From contig JAACZQ010000001.1 of the NCBI GenBank assembly GCA_009996675.1, forward strand, positions 6,227-70,226: a DNA stretch of 64,000 nt, written 5' to 3'. A program made the position numbers and the translations under genes. A model generated the notes under the pieces. It searched no databases and was not told the DNA's origin. It was given only the letters and a program-made list of their open reading frames with translations. This DNA is from Chitinophagaceae bacterium (GTDB lineage Bacteria > Bacteroidota > Bacteroidia > Chitinophagales > Chitinophagaceae). Positions 23,667 through 32,681 of the stretch are shown in pieces; the stretch's first letter is position 1, and every line of letters starts with the position of its first letter.

Positions 23667-26288
23667 CTATAATAGCTCTTTGACTTTTTCAATCACCCGA
23701 TGCAGATTACTGGCATCCTGTCCGCCTGCCGTGGCCAGGGTTTTCTGACCGCCACCGCCACCTTTGATGAGGCCGGCAATATGTTCTTTAATGATCTTGG
23801 GGGCTTCGAGGGAGCGGGCTGCGCTGGTAGCATCATCCAGCATCACGGCAACCTGTGCCTTACCATCGGCCTGGGTAGCCAGTACCACTACATATTGCGT
23901 GAGCGCAGGTTTTAATTCGAAACAAAGTTTTTTCAGGGCATCAGCACCAGTCACTTCTACCACGGCACCCAGGAATTGTATTCCGTTTACCTGTTCTACC
24001 TGTTGCAATAAACTGTCTTTCATCGCCAGCAGTTGTTTGGCTTCCAGGCTTTCCAGGCGTTTCTTCAACTCACTGTTTTCGGCGCTCAGGTTTTCTACGG
24101 CCTTGAGTAGTTCTTTGGGATTTTTCAGCAATTCCCGGATGGACTGCAATTGTGCGGCCTGCTCATTTACCCAGGCTTCTGCGGCTGCACCACTCAGGGC
24201 TTCAATTCTACGCACACCAGCTGCCGAAGCAGACTCATGTTTGATGCGGAATAAACCCAGTTCTCCGGTAGCCCCTACATGGGTACCACCACAGAGTTCA
24301 ATGGAATAAGCCGGGTCCATGATTACTACACGCACTTTATCGCCGTATTTCTCACCAAACAATGCCATGGCACCCATGGCAACTGCATCATCTTTGGCCA
24401 TCTCCTTGATGACTACGGGAATATTCTCCCGGATTTTCTGGTTCACGATCTGTTCTATCTGCTGTATTTCTTCGGCAGTTACTTTGGCAAAATGAGAGAA
24501 GTCGAACCGCAATTGTTCATCATTCACCAGGCTTCCTTTCTGCGCCACATGGTTGCCAAGTACCTGACGCAACGCTGCGTGTAACAAGTGTGTGGCACTG
24601 TGGTGTATCGCGGTATGCTTTCTTTTGGTGGCATCTACCGTAGCTATAACAGTATCAGTGATGGTAGCCGGAATCTGTTCAGTGAAATGAACAATCAGGT
24701 TGTTTTCTTTTTTGGTATCGAATACAGCAATGCTTTCTGTACCAAACTGCAACAGACCCTGGTCACCTACCTGTCCACCACTTTCTGCATAAAAAGGGGT
24801 CTCTTCCAGTACCAATTGATAAGCTTCTTTACCCTTGGCTGCCATTTTGCGGTAGCGCAATACACGGGTGGTTAATGCCAGCTGGTCGTATCCCTTAAAT
24901 CCCTTCGATTCCAGGTCCTGCAGGATCACCCAGTCGCCCGTATCTACCGCTGTAGCAGCGCGACTCCTGTTTTTCTGTTGCTGCATTTCCGATTCAAATC
25001 CAGCCTCATCAACCACCAGCTGGTTTTCCGAGGCAATCAAACGGGTTAAGTCAATCGGAAAACCAAAAGTGTCAAACAATTCAAATGCGGCTTTCCCTTC
25101 AATGATTTTGGCGGCCCTGGATTGTTCTATGATGTCATCAATACGTTTTAAACCTTTATCCAGTGTACGCAGGAAAGCTTCTTCCTCTTCCCGGATCACT
25201 TTGGTTACAAAATCTACCTGCTGCTGCAATTCAGGGAATACAGTACTGAACTGTCCGGCCAGTACCGGTATCAGTTGAAACAGCAATGGTTGTTTATAAT
25301 CGAGATAGGAATAATAATAACGAACGGCACGGCGCAGGATGCGACGGATCACATATCCCGCCCCAGTATTGGCCGGGAGCTGACCATCGGCAATGGTAAA
25401 TGAAATGGCCCTGATATGATCAGCGAGTACCCGGAAGGCAATGGCTTGTCTGCTGTCGCTGTAATCATAGGTTTTACCCGTGATTCCGGCTACGGCAGCG
25501 ATGGTACCGGTAAAAACATCGGTGTCGTAATTGCTTTGTTTGCCCTGTATCACTCGAACCAGGCGTTCAAAGCCCATGCCCGTGTCTACGTGTTTGGCTG
25601 GCAGGGATTCCAGGCTGCCGTCTTTTAAACGGTTGAACTGAATGAATACATTGTTCCAGATCTCAATTACCTGGGGATGGTCATTATTCACGAGGGTTTT
25701 ACCATCTACCAGTTTTCTTTCTGCATCAGACCGGCAGTCCACGTGTATTTCGGTACAGGGTCCGCAGGGGCCGGTATCGCCCATTTCCCAGAAATTATCT
25801 TTTTTATTGCCCAGCAGAATACGGTCTTCTGCAATCACTTTTTTCCATTCGGCAAAAGCCTCTTCATCTTTGGGAATACCCTCTTTCTCATCTCCTTCAA
25901 AAATGGTCACATACAAACGGTCTTTATCCAGTTTGTATACTTCGGTCAGTAATTCCCAGCTCCAGGCAATGGCTTCTTTTTTGAAATAATCACCAAAACT
26001 CCAGTTGCCCAGCATTTCAAACATGGTATGATGATAAGTGTCTACACCCACTTCTTCGAGGTCATTGTGTTTACCACTCACACGCAAACATTTCTGTGTA
26101 TCGGCAACACGGGTATGTGATGGTTTTCGGTTGCCCAGGAAATAATCTTTGAACTGGTTCATACCCGCATTCGTAAACAAAAGCGTAGGGTCATTTTTCA
26201 CCACAATAGGGGCCGAGGGCACAATCTGGTGCTGTTTGGAAGCGAAGAAATCAAGGAATTGTTGTCTGATCTCAGCACTGGTCATCAT
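23667..26288 (-). CDS. alaS: alanine-tRNA ligase
   Basis: An 873-residue AlaRS of full length. The class II catalytic core is at the N-terminus (LLFTNAGMNQFKDYFLG, TYHHTMFEMLGNWSFGDYF). The editing domain has the zinc motif HHSATHLLH and the later CGGTHVGATGELG, so the Cys and His residues for Ser/Gly mischarge clearing are present. A coiled-coil-like stretch (about 720-760) precedes the C-terminal domain with its glycine run (GLIKGGGGGQKTLATAGG). Two adjacent ATG codons (26288 and 26285) could start it. A clear TACCTTTG lies about 67 bases upstream, and the M23 peptidase gene diverges from the same region. Confidence 0.97.
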   Translation of the reverse strand: MMTSAEIRQQFLDFFASKQHQIVPSAPIVVKNDPTLLFTNAGMNQFKDYFLGNRKPSHTRVADTQKCLRVSGKHNDLEEVGVDTYHHTMFEMLGNWSFGDYFKKEAIAWSWELLTEVYKLDKDRLYVTIFEGDEKEGIPKDEEAFAEWKKVIAEDRILLGNKKDNFWEMGDTGPCGPCTEIHVDCRSDAERKLVDGKTLVNNDHPQVIEIWNNVFIQFNRLKDGSLESLPAKHVDTGMGFERLVRVIQGKQSNYDTDVFTGTIAAVAGITGKTYDYSDSRQAIAFRVLADHIRAISFTIADGQLPANTGAGYVIRRILRRAVRYYYSYLDYKQPLLFQLIPVLAGQFSTVFPELQQQVDFVTKVIREEEEAFLRTLDKGLKRIDDIIEQSRAAKIIEGKAAFELFDTFGFPIDLTRLIASENQLVVDEAGFESEMQQQKNRSRAATAVDTGDWVILQDLESKGFKGYDQLALTTRVLRYRKMAAKGKEAYQLVLEETPFYAESGGQVGDQGLLQFGTESIAVFDTKKENNLIVHFTEQIPATITDTVIATVDATKRKHTAIHHSATHLLHAALRQVLGNHVAQKGSLVNDEQLRFDFSHFAKVTAEEIQQIEQIVNQKIRENIPVVIKEMAKDDAVAMGAMALFGEKYGDKVRVVIMDPAYSIELCGGTHVGATGELGLFRIKHESASAAGVRRIEALSGAAAEAWVNEQAAQLQSIRELLKNPKELLKAVENLSAENSELKKRLESLEAKQLLAMKDSLLQQVEQVNGIQFLGAVVEVTGADALKKLCFELKPALTQYVVVLATQADGKAQVAVMLDDATSAARSLEAPKIIKEHIAGLIKGGGGGQKTLATAGGQDASNLHRVIEKVKELL

Positions 26289-26354
26289 CTGGGTCTGAAT
26301 TTAAACGGTATTTTAAGTATCCAAAAACTATCTTTGATAGATTTCCGGGGGCAT

Positions 26355-26362
26355 CAAAGGTA
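26355..26362 (-). promoter_or_regulatory. -7 promoter element of alaS
   Basis: On the minus strand, TACCTTTG matches TAnnTTTG exactly and is the most typical form of this element in the phylum. It gives a leader of roughly 60 bases. No obvious TTTG lies 19-21 bases upstream. Confidence 0.42.
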
Positions 26363-26434
26363 AGGATTTGGGGCCGTAGAAGGGATGCCTAACCGGGGGT
26401 GAAATGGCTGAAATCGCCCGAATCCGCAAGTTTT

Positions 26435-27406
26435 ATGAAAAAAATCAAGTATTACTACAATACGCATACGCTTCGATACGAAAAGCTGGAAGTGCCTTTA
26501 CGGGTGCGGCTATTGCAGTTATTTGGTTTTATAGCAGCATCCATTGTAACCGGACTCATCATTTTTGCCATTGCCTTCCGCTATATTGATTCACCCAAGG
26601 AAAAACTGCTGCGCCAGCAGAACGACGACCTGAAAGAAGGTTATGGCATCCTCCAGGAACGACTGCAGCAACTGGAACTGCAGATGGATGAACTGGCCAA
26701 TCGCGATAATGATGTATACCGCACCATTTTCGGGGCAGACCCCATACCCGACAGCGCCCGTATCCGTGAAATGGAAAAACGCAAGGAAGTACAGCTGGTA
26801 CAGCGACTGGGTGAATCGGAACTGGTGAATGGCATAACCAGTCAATTGAATAACCTGGCTTTGCGCATGGCTTACCAGGATAAATCCTTTAATGATATCA
26901 CCAATATGGTGAAGAATAAGGAGCAGCTGCTGGCCGCCATCCCCGCTATACAGCCTGTTAGTAATAAAAACCTCACCCGCATCGCTTCGGGTTATGGATA
27001 TCGGATCGATCCCATTTATAAAGACCGTCGTGCCCACCGCGGACTTGATTTTACCGCACCCATGGGTACACCCATTTATGCAACAGCAGATGGGGTAGTT
27101 ACCGATGCAGGATTCAATACCGGCGGTTTTGGTAACCGGGTGGTGATCAACCATGGATATGGATTTGAAACACTGTATGGCCATATGTACCGCATCAAAG
27201 CCCGGGTGGGACAAAAAGTGAAAAGAGGCGAAGTCATTGGCTATGTGGGTAATACCGGCAAAAGCTCGGGCGCACACTGTCATTATGAAGTACACCGCAA
27301 AGGCATTCCGGTTGATCCCATTTATTATTTCTACAATGACCTGACACCGGCGCAGTTCGACAGGCTGCTGAAACTGGCTGCCGCAAGTAACCAGAGCATG
27401 GATTAA
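26435..27406 (+). CDS. M23 family (LytM) metallopeptidase with N-terminal membrane anchor
   Basis: About 323 residues, an envelope peptidoglycan endopeptidase. I start at the ATG at 26435 and not the upstream in-frame GTG at 26399, because MKKIKYYYNTHTLRYEKLE is the usual opening of Bacteroidota M23 proteins. One transmembrane helix follows (about 31-50). A coiled coil (about 57-85, KLLRQQNDDLKEGYGILQER) is followed by a helical linker. The LytM domain occupies about residues 185-305. All zinc ligands are visible: HRGLDF (His and Asp) and HCHYE (second His of HxH). It is therefore likely active, cutting peptide cross-links during growth or division. It diverges from alaS. Confidence 0.9.
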   Translation: MKKIKYYYNTHTLRYEKLEVPLRVRLLQLFGFIAASIVTGLIIFAIAFRYIDSPKEKLLRQQNDDLKEGYGILQERLQQLELQMDELANRDNDVYRTIFGADPIPDSARIREMEKRKEVQLVQRLGESELVNGITSQLNNLALRMAYQDKSFNDITNMVKNKEQLLAAIPAIQPVSNKNLTRIASGYGYRIDPIYKDRRAHRGLDFTAPMGTPIYATADGVVTDAGFNTGGFGNRVVINHGYGFETLYGHMYRIKARVGQKVKRGEVIGYVGNTGKSSGAHCHYEVHRKGIPVDPIYYFYNDLTPAQFDRLLKLAAASNQSMD

Positions 27407-27460
27407 GGTGCCGATCAAACAATCACCGCAACGGTTTGTAATACTATTAAACTTCTGCTG

Positions 27461-27691
27461 TTGGAACCTGGCGTTAGAAAATACCTGATCCGTATCATCA
27501 ATACCCTTTCACTGGGATTATTGTGGATGGCACTGAATTCCACATTGGGTATTATGTACGATTTCGCATTTGTACATGAGCATATACGCACAGGTAATAT
27601 CCTCTTTTATATTTGGTTCCTGATCAGTACCATCGCTTATTTGTGGTATGTGATCTGGCTCTGGAGCAAGCCCATTGATATTGAACAATAG
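27461..27691 (+). CDS. small two-helix membrane protein, unknown function
   Basis: A 76-residue hydrophobic protein with two predicted helices (about 13-32 and 47-67) and a short charged tail. I recognise no named family. The likely start is TTG at 27461. No ATG occurs until codon 23, inside the first helix, and a non-AUG start further upstream (ATT at 27446) is less likely. It lies 54 bases after the M23 peptidase gene on the same strand and may be co-transcribed with it and with the next small membrane protein. Coding use is supported by the coherent helix-loop-helix hydropathy. Confidence 0.65.
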   Translation: MEPGVRKYLIRIINTLSLGLLWMALNSTLGIMYDFAFVHEHIRTGNILFYIWFLISTIAYLWYVIWLWSKPIDIEQ

Positions 27692-27752
27692 TGGGTTGTG
27701 TGATTGGTCATCTCAGGCAGATTCCTTATTTTCAGTACTTTAAACAACCCTT

Positions 27753-28145
27753 TTGAACCCACTGAAGAAAATATCTGCCTGTATCACGGCTGTTGGTATC
27801 TGCTGTATCTGGACCATCAAATTCCTGATACGGCCCTTTGTACCGGTTGCGCCTGAATTAAAAATACTGGTGGGTGTGGCACCCAATCTTATCGGTTCCT
27901 TCCTGCTGCCATTTGGTGCCTGCTGGTTTTTTCAAAGGATATTCCGGCTGCAGACGCAGTGGGATTTAACGCTCACCTGTAGCGTAGGGCTCTTGCTGGT
28001 TATCATCAATGAATACCTGCAACTGATTCCACTCTTTGGCCGCACATTTGATTACCTCGATATACTCTCGTCGGTCCTGGGGGTATTCCTCGGTCATATC
28101 AGTTTCAGTCGTTTGATGTTATTGCCCCGTTTTGCCACCAAATAA
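27753..28145 (+). CDS. VanZ-like small membrane protein
   Basis: A 130-residue inner-membrane protein with four predicted helices (about 8-28, 39-60, 70-95, 100-123). The segment between helices 3 and 4 reads NEYLQLIPLFGRTFDYLDI and is followed by a GVFLG helix. This matches the E..Q...FD..D...G pattern of VanZ-like proteins. The start must be TTG at 27753: an in-frame stop lies only 12 bases upstream (27741-27743) and no internal ATG would leave a complete protein. VanZ-type proteins are linked to envelope or glycopeptide phenotypes in other bacteria, but the function here is unknown. Its stop lies 2 bases from the stop of the convergent next gene. Confidence 0.7.
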   Translation: MNPLKKISACITAVGICCIWTIKFLIRPFVPVAPELKILVGVAPNLIGSFLLPFGACWFFQRIFRLQTQWDLTLTCSVGLLLVIINEYLQLIPLFGRTFDYLDILSSVLGVFLGHISFSRLMLLPRFATK

Positions 28146-28147
28146 AG

Positions 28148-28567
28148 CTAACTGCTGTGGTCGGCCACAATCACCCAATTCCCCTTTAGTTTGCGGAATA
28201 ATAAGGTAAAATGTCCCTGCACATTTCCGATGGTTCTCGTTAAATGCCATTTGCCCAATACAAAATAGTAGTCGGACGACAGGGGACGTAATTGCAGCAG
28301 GGTGAACTGGAGTTTACCCATGGCTGCGGTATCGGGATAGGATTTCAGGTAATTGCTGAGGGTTTGCTGGTACCCATAGGTAGGTCCGTTTTTGCCTACA
28401 AATAAAAGGCTGTCATTCACCCAGTATCCTTTCATGAAATCCGGAATCGCTCCCCGGTTCCAGGCATTTGTTTGATCGGCCAGTATTTTGCGGATGGCTG
28501 TCTCGTCTTTTGATTGTGCCGCTAACAGGCAGGGAATGATGCAGCAAAGCAGCCATATCTTTTTCAT
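28148..28567 (-). CDS. secreted NTF2-like (DUF4440/SnoaL-type) protein
   Basis: A 139-residue protein with a signal peptide (MKKIWLLCCIIPCLLAAQS, cleavage near 17). The domain after it looks like a small cone-shaped NTF2-like fold. It opens with a helix DETAIRKILADQTNAWNRGA, then DFMKGYWVNDSLLFVG, a central YGYQQTLSNYLKSYP helix, and four beta strands ending LFRKLKGNWVIVADHSS. Members of this fold act as ligand-binding domains or small enzymes. No catalytic residues can be assigned here, so a binding or unknown role is safest. It is 38 bases downstream of the MnmD-type gene on the same strand. Confidence 0.82.
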   Translation of the reverse strand: MKKIWLLCCIIPCLLAAQSKDETAIRKILADQTNAWNRGAIPDFMKGYWVNDSLLFVGKNGPTYGYQQTLSNYLKSYPDTAAMGKLQFTLLQLRPLSSDYYFVLGKWHLTRTIGNVQGHFTLLFRKLKGNWVIVADHSS

Positions 28568-28605
28568 AGCTCAAATTTTCAGGTAAGCTACAAAACCCGG
28601 CGGAA

Positions 28606-29274
28606 TTATGGCTGTTTAATCGCCCGCACCATTTCTCTTTTACCAGGTGGCCCGGGTATTTTGCTAATGCTGAAACCTGCGGCCTGCATATTTTTCCGGA
28701 TGATGCTTTTGCTGCAATAGGTAACCAATATACCCCCGGGGTTCAACCAATGGTACAACTGACTGAATTGCTCAATCGTCCATAGCTCCGGTTGTGCATC
28801 GGGTGCAAAAGCATCAAAATAGATCAGGTCATACCGGGCCGCAGGCTGCAATTCATTCAGGGGAATAAAAAAACGTGTAAGGGTAAAATAATCATCCAGT
28901 GCAGTGCTGATGCCATCTTCTGTCTGATGCATCCGCGCGAGTATAGAGCCGGTGCCGAGCTCCTGCTCATAATTCAAAACACCATACTCATCCGCTAATA
29001 AGGGAAAGGGTTCCACGGCATCATACACCAGCGCTACTGCATGGTTGTTGGCATATTCCCAACTGAGCAGGGCATTGAGTCCCGTACCAAAACCGCATTC
29101 CAGTAAACGCAGCGGCCTGTTACTGCGCTGTGCCAGCTGATAAACCAATCCGGCTTCAATGAATACATGTTTGCTTTCCTGGATAGCACCAAAAATACTG
29201 TGGTAGGTGATCTGCCGTTCCGGGATGGCAATGGTATGCGATCCGTCCCTGGTTACCTGTACAATTCTTTTCAT
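28606..29274 (-). CDS. mnmD: tRNA U34 modification methyltransferase, MnmD (MnmC N-domain) type
   Basis: About 222 residues, a SAM-dependent methyltransferase. It resembles the methyltransferase half of MnmC, which completes 5-methylaminomethyl-(2-thio)uridine at the wobble base of tRNA. Motif I is LLECGFGTGLNALL. The diagnostic motif YFDAFAPDAQPELWT is clear, and YCSKSIIRKNMQAAGF with PGPPGKREM completes the family pattern. The oxidase half of MnmC is missing, so this is the stand-alone form. I start at the ATG at 29274 because the longer frame would need TTG at 29289. It is divergent from the AlkA-type gene with 54 bases between them. Confidence 0.85.
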   Translation of the reverse strand: MKRIVQVTRDGSHTIAIPERQITYHSIFGAIQESKHVFIEAGLVYQLAQRSNRPLRLLECGFGTGLNALLSWEYANNHAVALVYDAVEPFPLLADEYGVLNYEQELGTGSILARMHQTEDGISTALDDYFTLTRFFIPLNELQPAARYDLIYFDAFAPDAQPELWTIEQFSQLYHWLNPGGILVTYCSKSIIRKNMQAAGFSISKIPGPPGKREMVRAIKQP

Positions 29275-29328
29275 GAACAAAAGGTTCAATGGTTTTTATC
29301 AATCAACAGTTCTCTATACCTTCCCGCT

Positions 29329-29925
29329 ATGGAATACCTGGAACACCTGCAGAAGGATAAGAAGCTGGCGTCTATTGTAGGCGATACCGTACACGCGTTA
29401 AAGCTGCACAAAAATATACCCTTACGGCTGATGGCAAGCATTATGAGCCAGCAACTGAGTACCAAAGTAGCCAAAGTAATCTTTCACCGGTTTCTGGACC
29501 TGTATGGCGGAAAAGAACCCAAGCCCCAACAGGTACTGGATACCCCCTTTGAAAAACTACGGGGGATCGGACTGAGTAATGCCAAAGTTACCTATGTACA
29601 GGCAGTTGCCTCTTTCTGCCTTGAACATGCCATTAATGATAAAAAACTCATGGCCATGTCGGATGAAGCAGTGATTCAACTGCTCACACAAATCAAAGGC
29701 GTGGGCCGCTGGACGGTTGAAATGTTGCTGATGTTTACCCTCGGACGTGAAGATGTGTTTGCGGTGGACGACCTGGGTATCCAGCAGGCCATGTGTAAAC
29801 TGTATAAGATTGATGCCACCGATAAGAAAGCCATGAAGGAACGGATGCTGAAACTGTCGGCTAAATGGAGCCCTTACAGAACCTATGCCTGTTTGCATTT
29901 ATGGGGCTGGAAGGACGATAAATAG
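29329..29925 (+). CDS. DNA-3-methyladenine glycosylase, AlkA-like HhH-GPD family
   Basis: About 198 residues, a base-excision glycosylase that removes alkylated purines. The helix-hairpin-helix is LTQIKGVGRWTVEMLLMF (about 119-136). The catalytic Asp lies in VFAVDDLGIQQAM (second Asp, residue 148), by analogy with Asp238 of E. coli AlkA. The N-terminal AlkA TBP-like domain is absent, as in the short Bacteroidota/yeast MAG type. The longer frame from 29167 would run antisense into the methyltransferase gene and has no conserved residues before the ATG at 29329. Its stop codon touches the stop codon of the convergent PEP carboxylase gene. Confidence 0.88.
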   Translation: MEYLEHLQKDKKLASIVGDTVHALKLHKNIPLRLMASIMSQQLSTKVAKVIFHRFLDLYGGKEPKPQQVLDTPFEKLRGIGLSNAKVTYVQAVASFCLEHAINDKKLMAMSDEAVIQLLTQIKGVGRWTVEMLLMFTLGREDVFAVDDLGIQQAMCKLYKIDATDKKAMKERMLKLSAKWSPYRTYACLHLWGWKDDK

Positions 29926-32508
29926 TTATGCCGAGTTTCGGGCTGCATTGATGATGCCGAACATAGTCCGGGTGAGCATTTTTTCATACACCGCTTTTTC
30001 AGCAGGGTCCAGGTTTTCCCGGTGCAATTGATCCAATGCATATTGCTGGATGGTAAGCAGCGGTAAAACGATATTGTCACGCATTTGTATGGATGCCCTG
30101 CCCGGTAAATCCTCCTCCATTAACAGTTTTGCATCGGCCAGTTCCAGTACCAGCTCCTTCGTCAGGTCAAACTCCCGCTTTACCCACTCCCATACAACAC
30201 CATACTGTGGATCATCTTTGATATATGCGGTTAAGGGGAAAAAGGATTTGAGCATGCTCATCATACTGTTATCTACCAGGGTGCGGAAAAACAAGAGGTT
30301 CCGGTACATGGCTTTGATATCGTTCCAGAACCCTTTGGCTTTCATTTCCTGCAAAGCCGTACCCACCCCGAAAAAACCGGGTACATTCTGTTTCAGCTGA
30401 CTCCAGCTGCCAACAAACGGAATGGCTCTTAAATCCTCAAAGCGCAGTTCACCACCACCGCCCCGTTTGGCAGGCCTGCTGGCAATATTGCTTTTGCTGT
30501 AATAATCGAGCGGACTGAACTGCTGCAGGTAAGGGAGAAATAGGGGATGGGCTTTAAACTGCTGGTAGGTCTCATAACTGATCCGGCCCAGTTCTTCCAG
30601 TAAATAGCGGTCGTGTTGCGATAACTGAATCCTGCTGTCTGCAAAAAGTTCATTGCTCAGCCCCGCACTCAGCAATTGCTCCAGGTTGTATTGTGAGGAT
30701 TGAATGGTGCCGAAATTGGAAGTAATGGTTTGCCCCTGAATGGTTAATTGAATTTCTTCATTCTCAATGGTACTCCCAAGGGATGCATAAAATTTATTGG
30801 TCTTGCCACCACCACGGGAAGGCGGACCTCCACGGCCATCAAAAAATTTAGCGCGGATATTGTATTTCCTGGATATGGCGGTGAGATTTTCCTTGGCCGT
30901 ATAAATGCTCCAGTTGGCTTGCAGATAGCCACCGTCTTTCGTGCCATCGCTGAAGCCTAGCATGATGGTTTGATTATTGCTTCGTTGCGTTAAATGTTGC
31001 TGATAAGCCGGCAACTGGTACAGGGTTTCCATAATCTGCTCGGCCTGCCGCAAATCATCAATGGTTTCAAACAACGGAATAATATCAATATGCATATCCG
31101 GCTCTTTCCAGCCAGCCAGTTTGCACAAAGCATATACTTCGGCCACGTTAACGGCCGACTGACAATTACTGATGATGTAGCGGTGACAACCCGCTTTGCC
31201 ATTGCGTTCCTGGATGGTTCTTATGGCTTGTATACTTTCCAGCGTATCCTTTGCTATTCCGGTACACCCGGCGGGATCAACCGATTCGCTGATGCCAAAC
31301 AAAACAGCCAACTGCTCCGTTTCAGTCATTTGTTCGTATGATGCCGGTAAACATGCTTTGCCCGATTGCTGCTGTGTCACTTCATTGATCTCCAGCAACA
31401 CTTTCCGGTGAATACGGCTGTCCTGCCGGATATCCAGCGAAGCAAAATGGGTTCCGAATATTTTTACCTTGTGGATCAGGCTGTCGAGCCTGCCCAGGAA
31501 TAATGCATGGTGCTTACTCACAACAGCATTGCGGATCTCGGTTAGTTTATCCAGTAATACCTGTGTTTGTATCCGGTTGTTTTCGGTTGGCCGGAACACA
31601 TTCTCATACAACAGTGCTTCCAGCTCATGCATACGTGTATCAATGCCGGAAAAAGTAAGCCGCCTGGTGAGTTTGCGCACATCCCGGTAATAACAAACCG
31701 TAATGGCACTGCGCAGTGCTTCGGCTACTTTCAGTGTGGTGGCAGCATCTACATAAGGATTGCCGTCGCGGTCGCCACCAGGCCAGAAACCCAGTTCAAT
31801 AAAAGGGTTATCACCGTCGTACTGGTGATCGAATATTTCCGACTCAATGAAATTATAAATATTGCCGATGGACTGGTACAGGATATTTTCCAGGTACCAC
31901 ATCAGGTTCACTGCTTCATCAAACGGTGTGGGACTTTTTTTATTGAAGAAAGGTGTAATGCCCAGTTGCTGAATATATTGGTTGATGGTATGAAAATCAT
32001 TTTTGGCAATGGCATCACTCATATCATGAATAATACCCAGCACGGTTCCGGGATAGAATTGAGTGGGATGGGCGGTGAGTACAACCCTTACTTTAAACTT
32101 GCGCAGCTTCTGGCGTAGCTGCTGTGTTTTACCTGCAAAAACAGCTTCATTCAACAATGCCCGCATACTGCCCGGGCCGTGGATATTATTTACGGTATCA
32201 AATGCAGCATCTTCAATGGCATCAAACAATACCACCTGCCGTTCGATATACTGTACAAACTTGAATAAACGGTCTTTTTGTTCTTCCGGGGTACTGCCAT
32301 TGGTGTGTTGCCGAAAGAAATCTTCCAGTATTTCAACCGGTGTTTTGCCGGCAGCATAACCATCCATACAGGCCTGTGATAAAATAGGCAATAAGGCCCC
32401 CACATTGGCAATACCTGAAAAAGGAAGGGCGGCGAACAAACTGTTGTAAATAACATATTTGTCGGAGACATTTCTCCTGAACTGTGTGATATAATGAGCG
32501 GAAGACAT
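29926..32508 (-). CDS. ppc: phosphoenolpyruvate carboxylase, divergent Bacteroidota type
   Basis: An 860-residue anaplerotic enzyme fixing bicarbonate onto PEP to give oxaloacetate. Catalytic motifs are present: LTAHPTQFYPG (catalytic His), GGDRDGNP, and the mobile-loop glycine motif FDGRGGPPSRGGG. Two places differ from textbook PEPC. The usual RAIPW-x-F-x-WTQ reads LRAIPFVGSWSQ. The C-terminal NTG reads NSA, keeping the Asn that binds the feedback inhibitor aspartate but replacing the final Gly. The first change looks lineage-typical to me; the second I cannot judge. The start at 32508 fits the family opening. It ends directly against the AlkA-type gene with no terminator between. Confidence 0.93.
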   Translation of the reverse strand: MSSAHYITQFRRNVSDKYVIYNSLFAALPFSGIANVGALLPILSQACMDGYAAGKTPVEILEDFFRQHTNGSTPEEQKDRLFKFVQYIERQVVLFDAIEDAAFDTVNNIHGPGSMRALLNEAVFAGKTQQLRQKLRKFKVRVVLTAHPTQFYPGTVLGIIHDMSDAIAKNDFHTINQYIQQLGITPFFNKKSPTPFDEAVNLMWYLENILYQSIGNIYNFIESEIFDHQYDGDNPFIELGFWPGGDRDGNPYVDAATTLKVAEALRSAITVCYYRDVRKLTRRLTFSGIDTRMHELEALLYENVFRPTENNRIQTQVLLDKLTEIRNAVVSKHHALFLGRLDSLIHKVKIFGTHFASLDIRQDSRIHRKVLLEINEVTQQQSGKACLPASYEQMTETEQLAVLFGISESVDPAGCTGIAKDTLESIQAIRTIQERNGKAGCHRYIISNCQSAVNVAEVYALCKLAGWKEPDMHIDIIPLFETIDDLRQAEQIMETLYQLPAYQQHLTQRSNNQTIMLGFSDGTKDGGYLQANWSIYTAKENLTAISRKYNIRAKFFDGRGGPPSRGGGKTNKFYASLGSTIENEEIQLTIQGQTITSNFGTIQSSQYNLEQLLSAGLSNELFADSRIQLSQHDRYLLEELGRISYETYQQFKAHPLFLPYLQQFSPLDYYSKSNIASRPAKRGGGGELRFEDLRAIPFVGSWSQLKQNVPGFFGVGTALQEMKAKGFWNDIKAMYRNLLFFRTLVDNSMMSMLKSFFPLTAYIKDDPQYGVVWEWVKREFDLTKELVLELADAKLLMEEDLPGRASIQMRDNIVLPLLTIQQYALDQLHRENLDPAEKAVYEKMLTRTMFGIINAARNSA

Positions 32509-32681
32509 GTTTTACGGTTGATACAATGTACAACATCCTGCCCATAAACTAACATCTTCCTTTTGCCAATACGGCACCATTGCATTTGAAAAATAGCAAG
32601 TGTTAGTTTGTGTATTAAACCCCGACAGGATTTTACCGTCTAACCAGATATTTGTTAGTATTTTAGAGTAAAAGGCCCTGC

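Noticed and set aside
29167-29328. N-terminal extension of the AlkA-type glycosylase to 29167
   Set aside because: The extra 54 codons lie antisense over the start of the MnmD-type gene and do not resemble the family.
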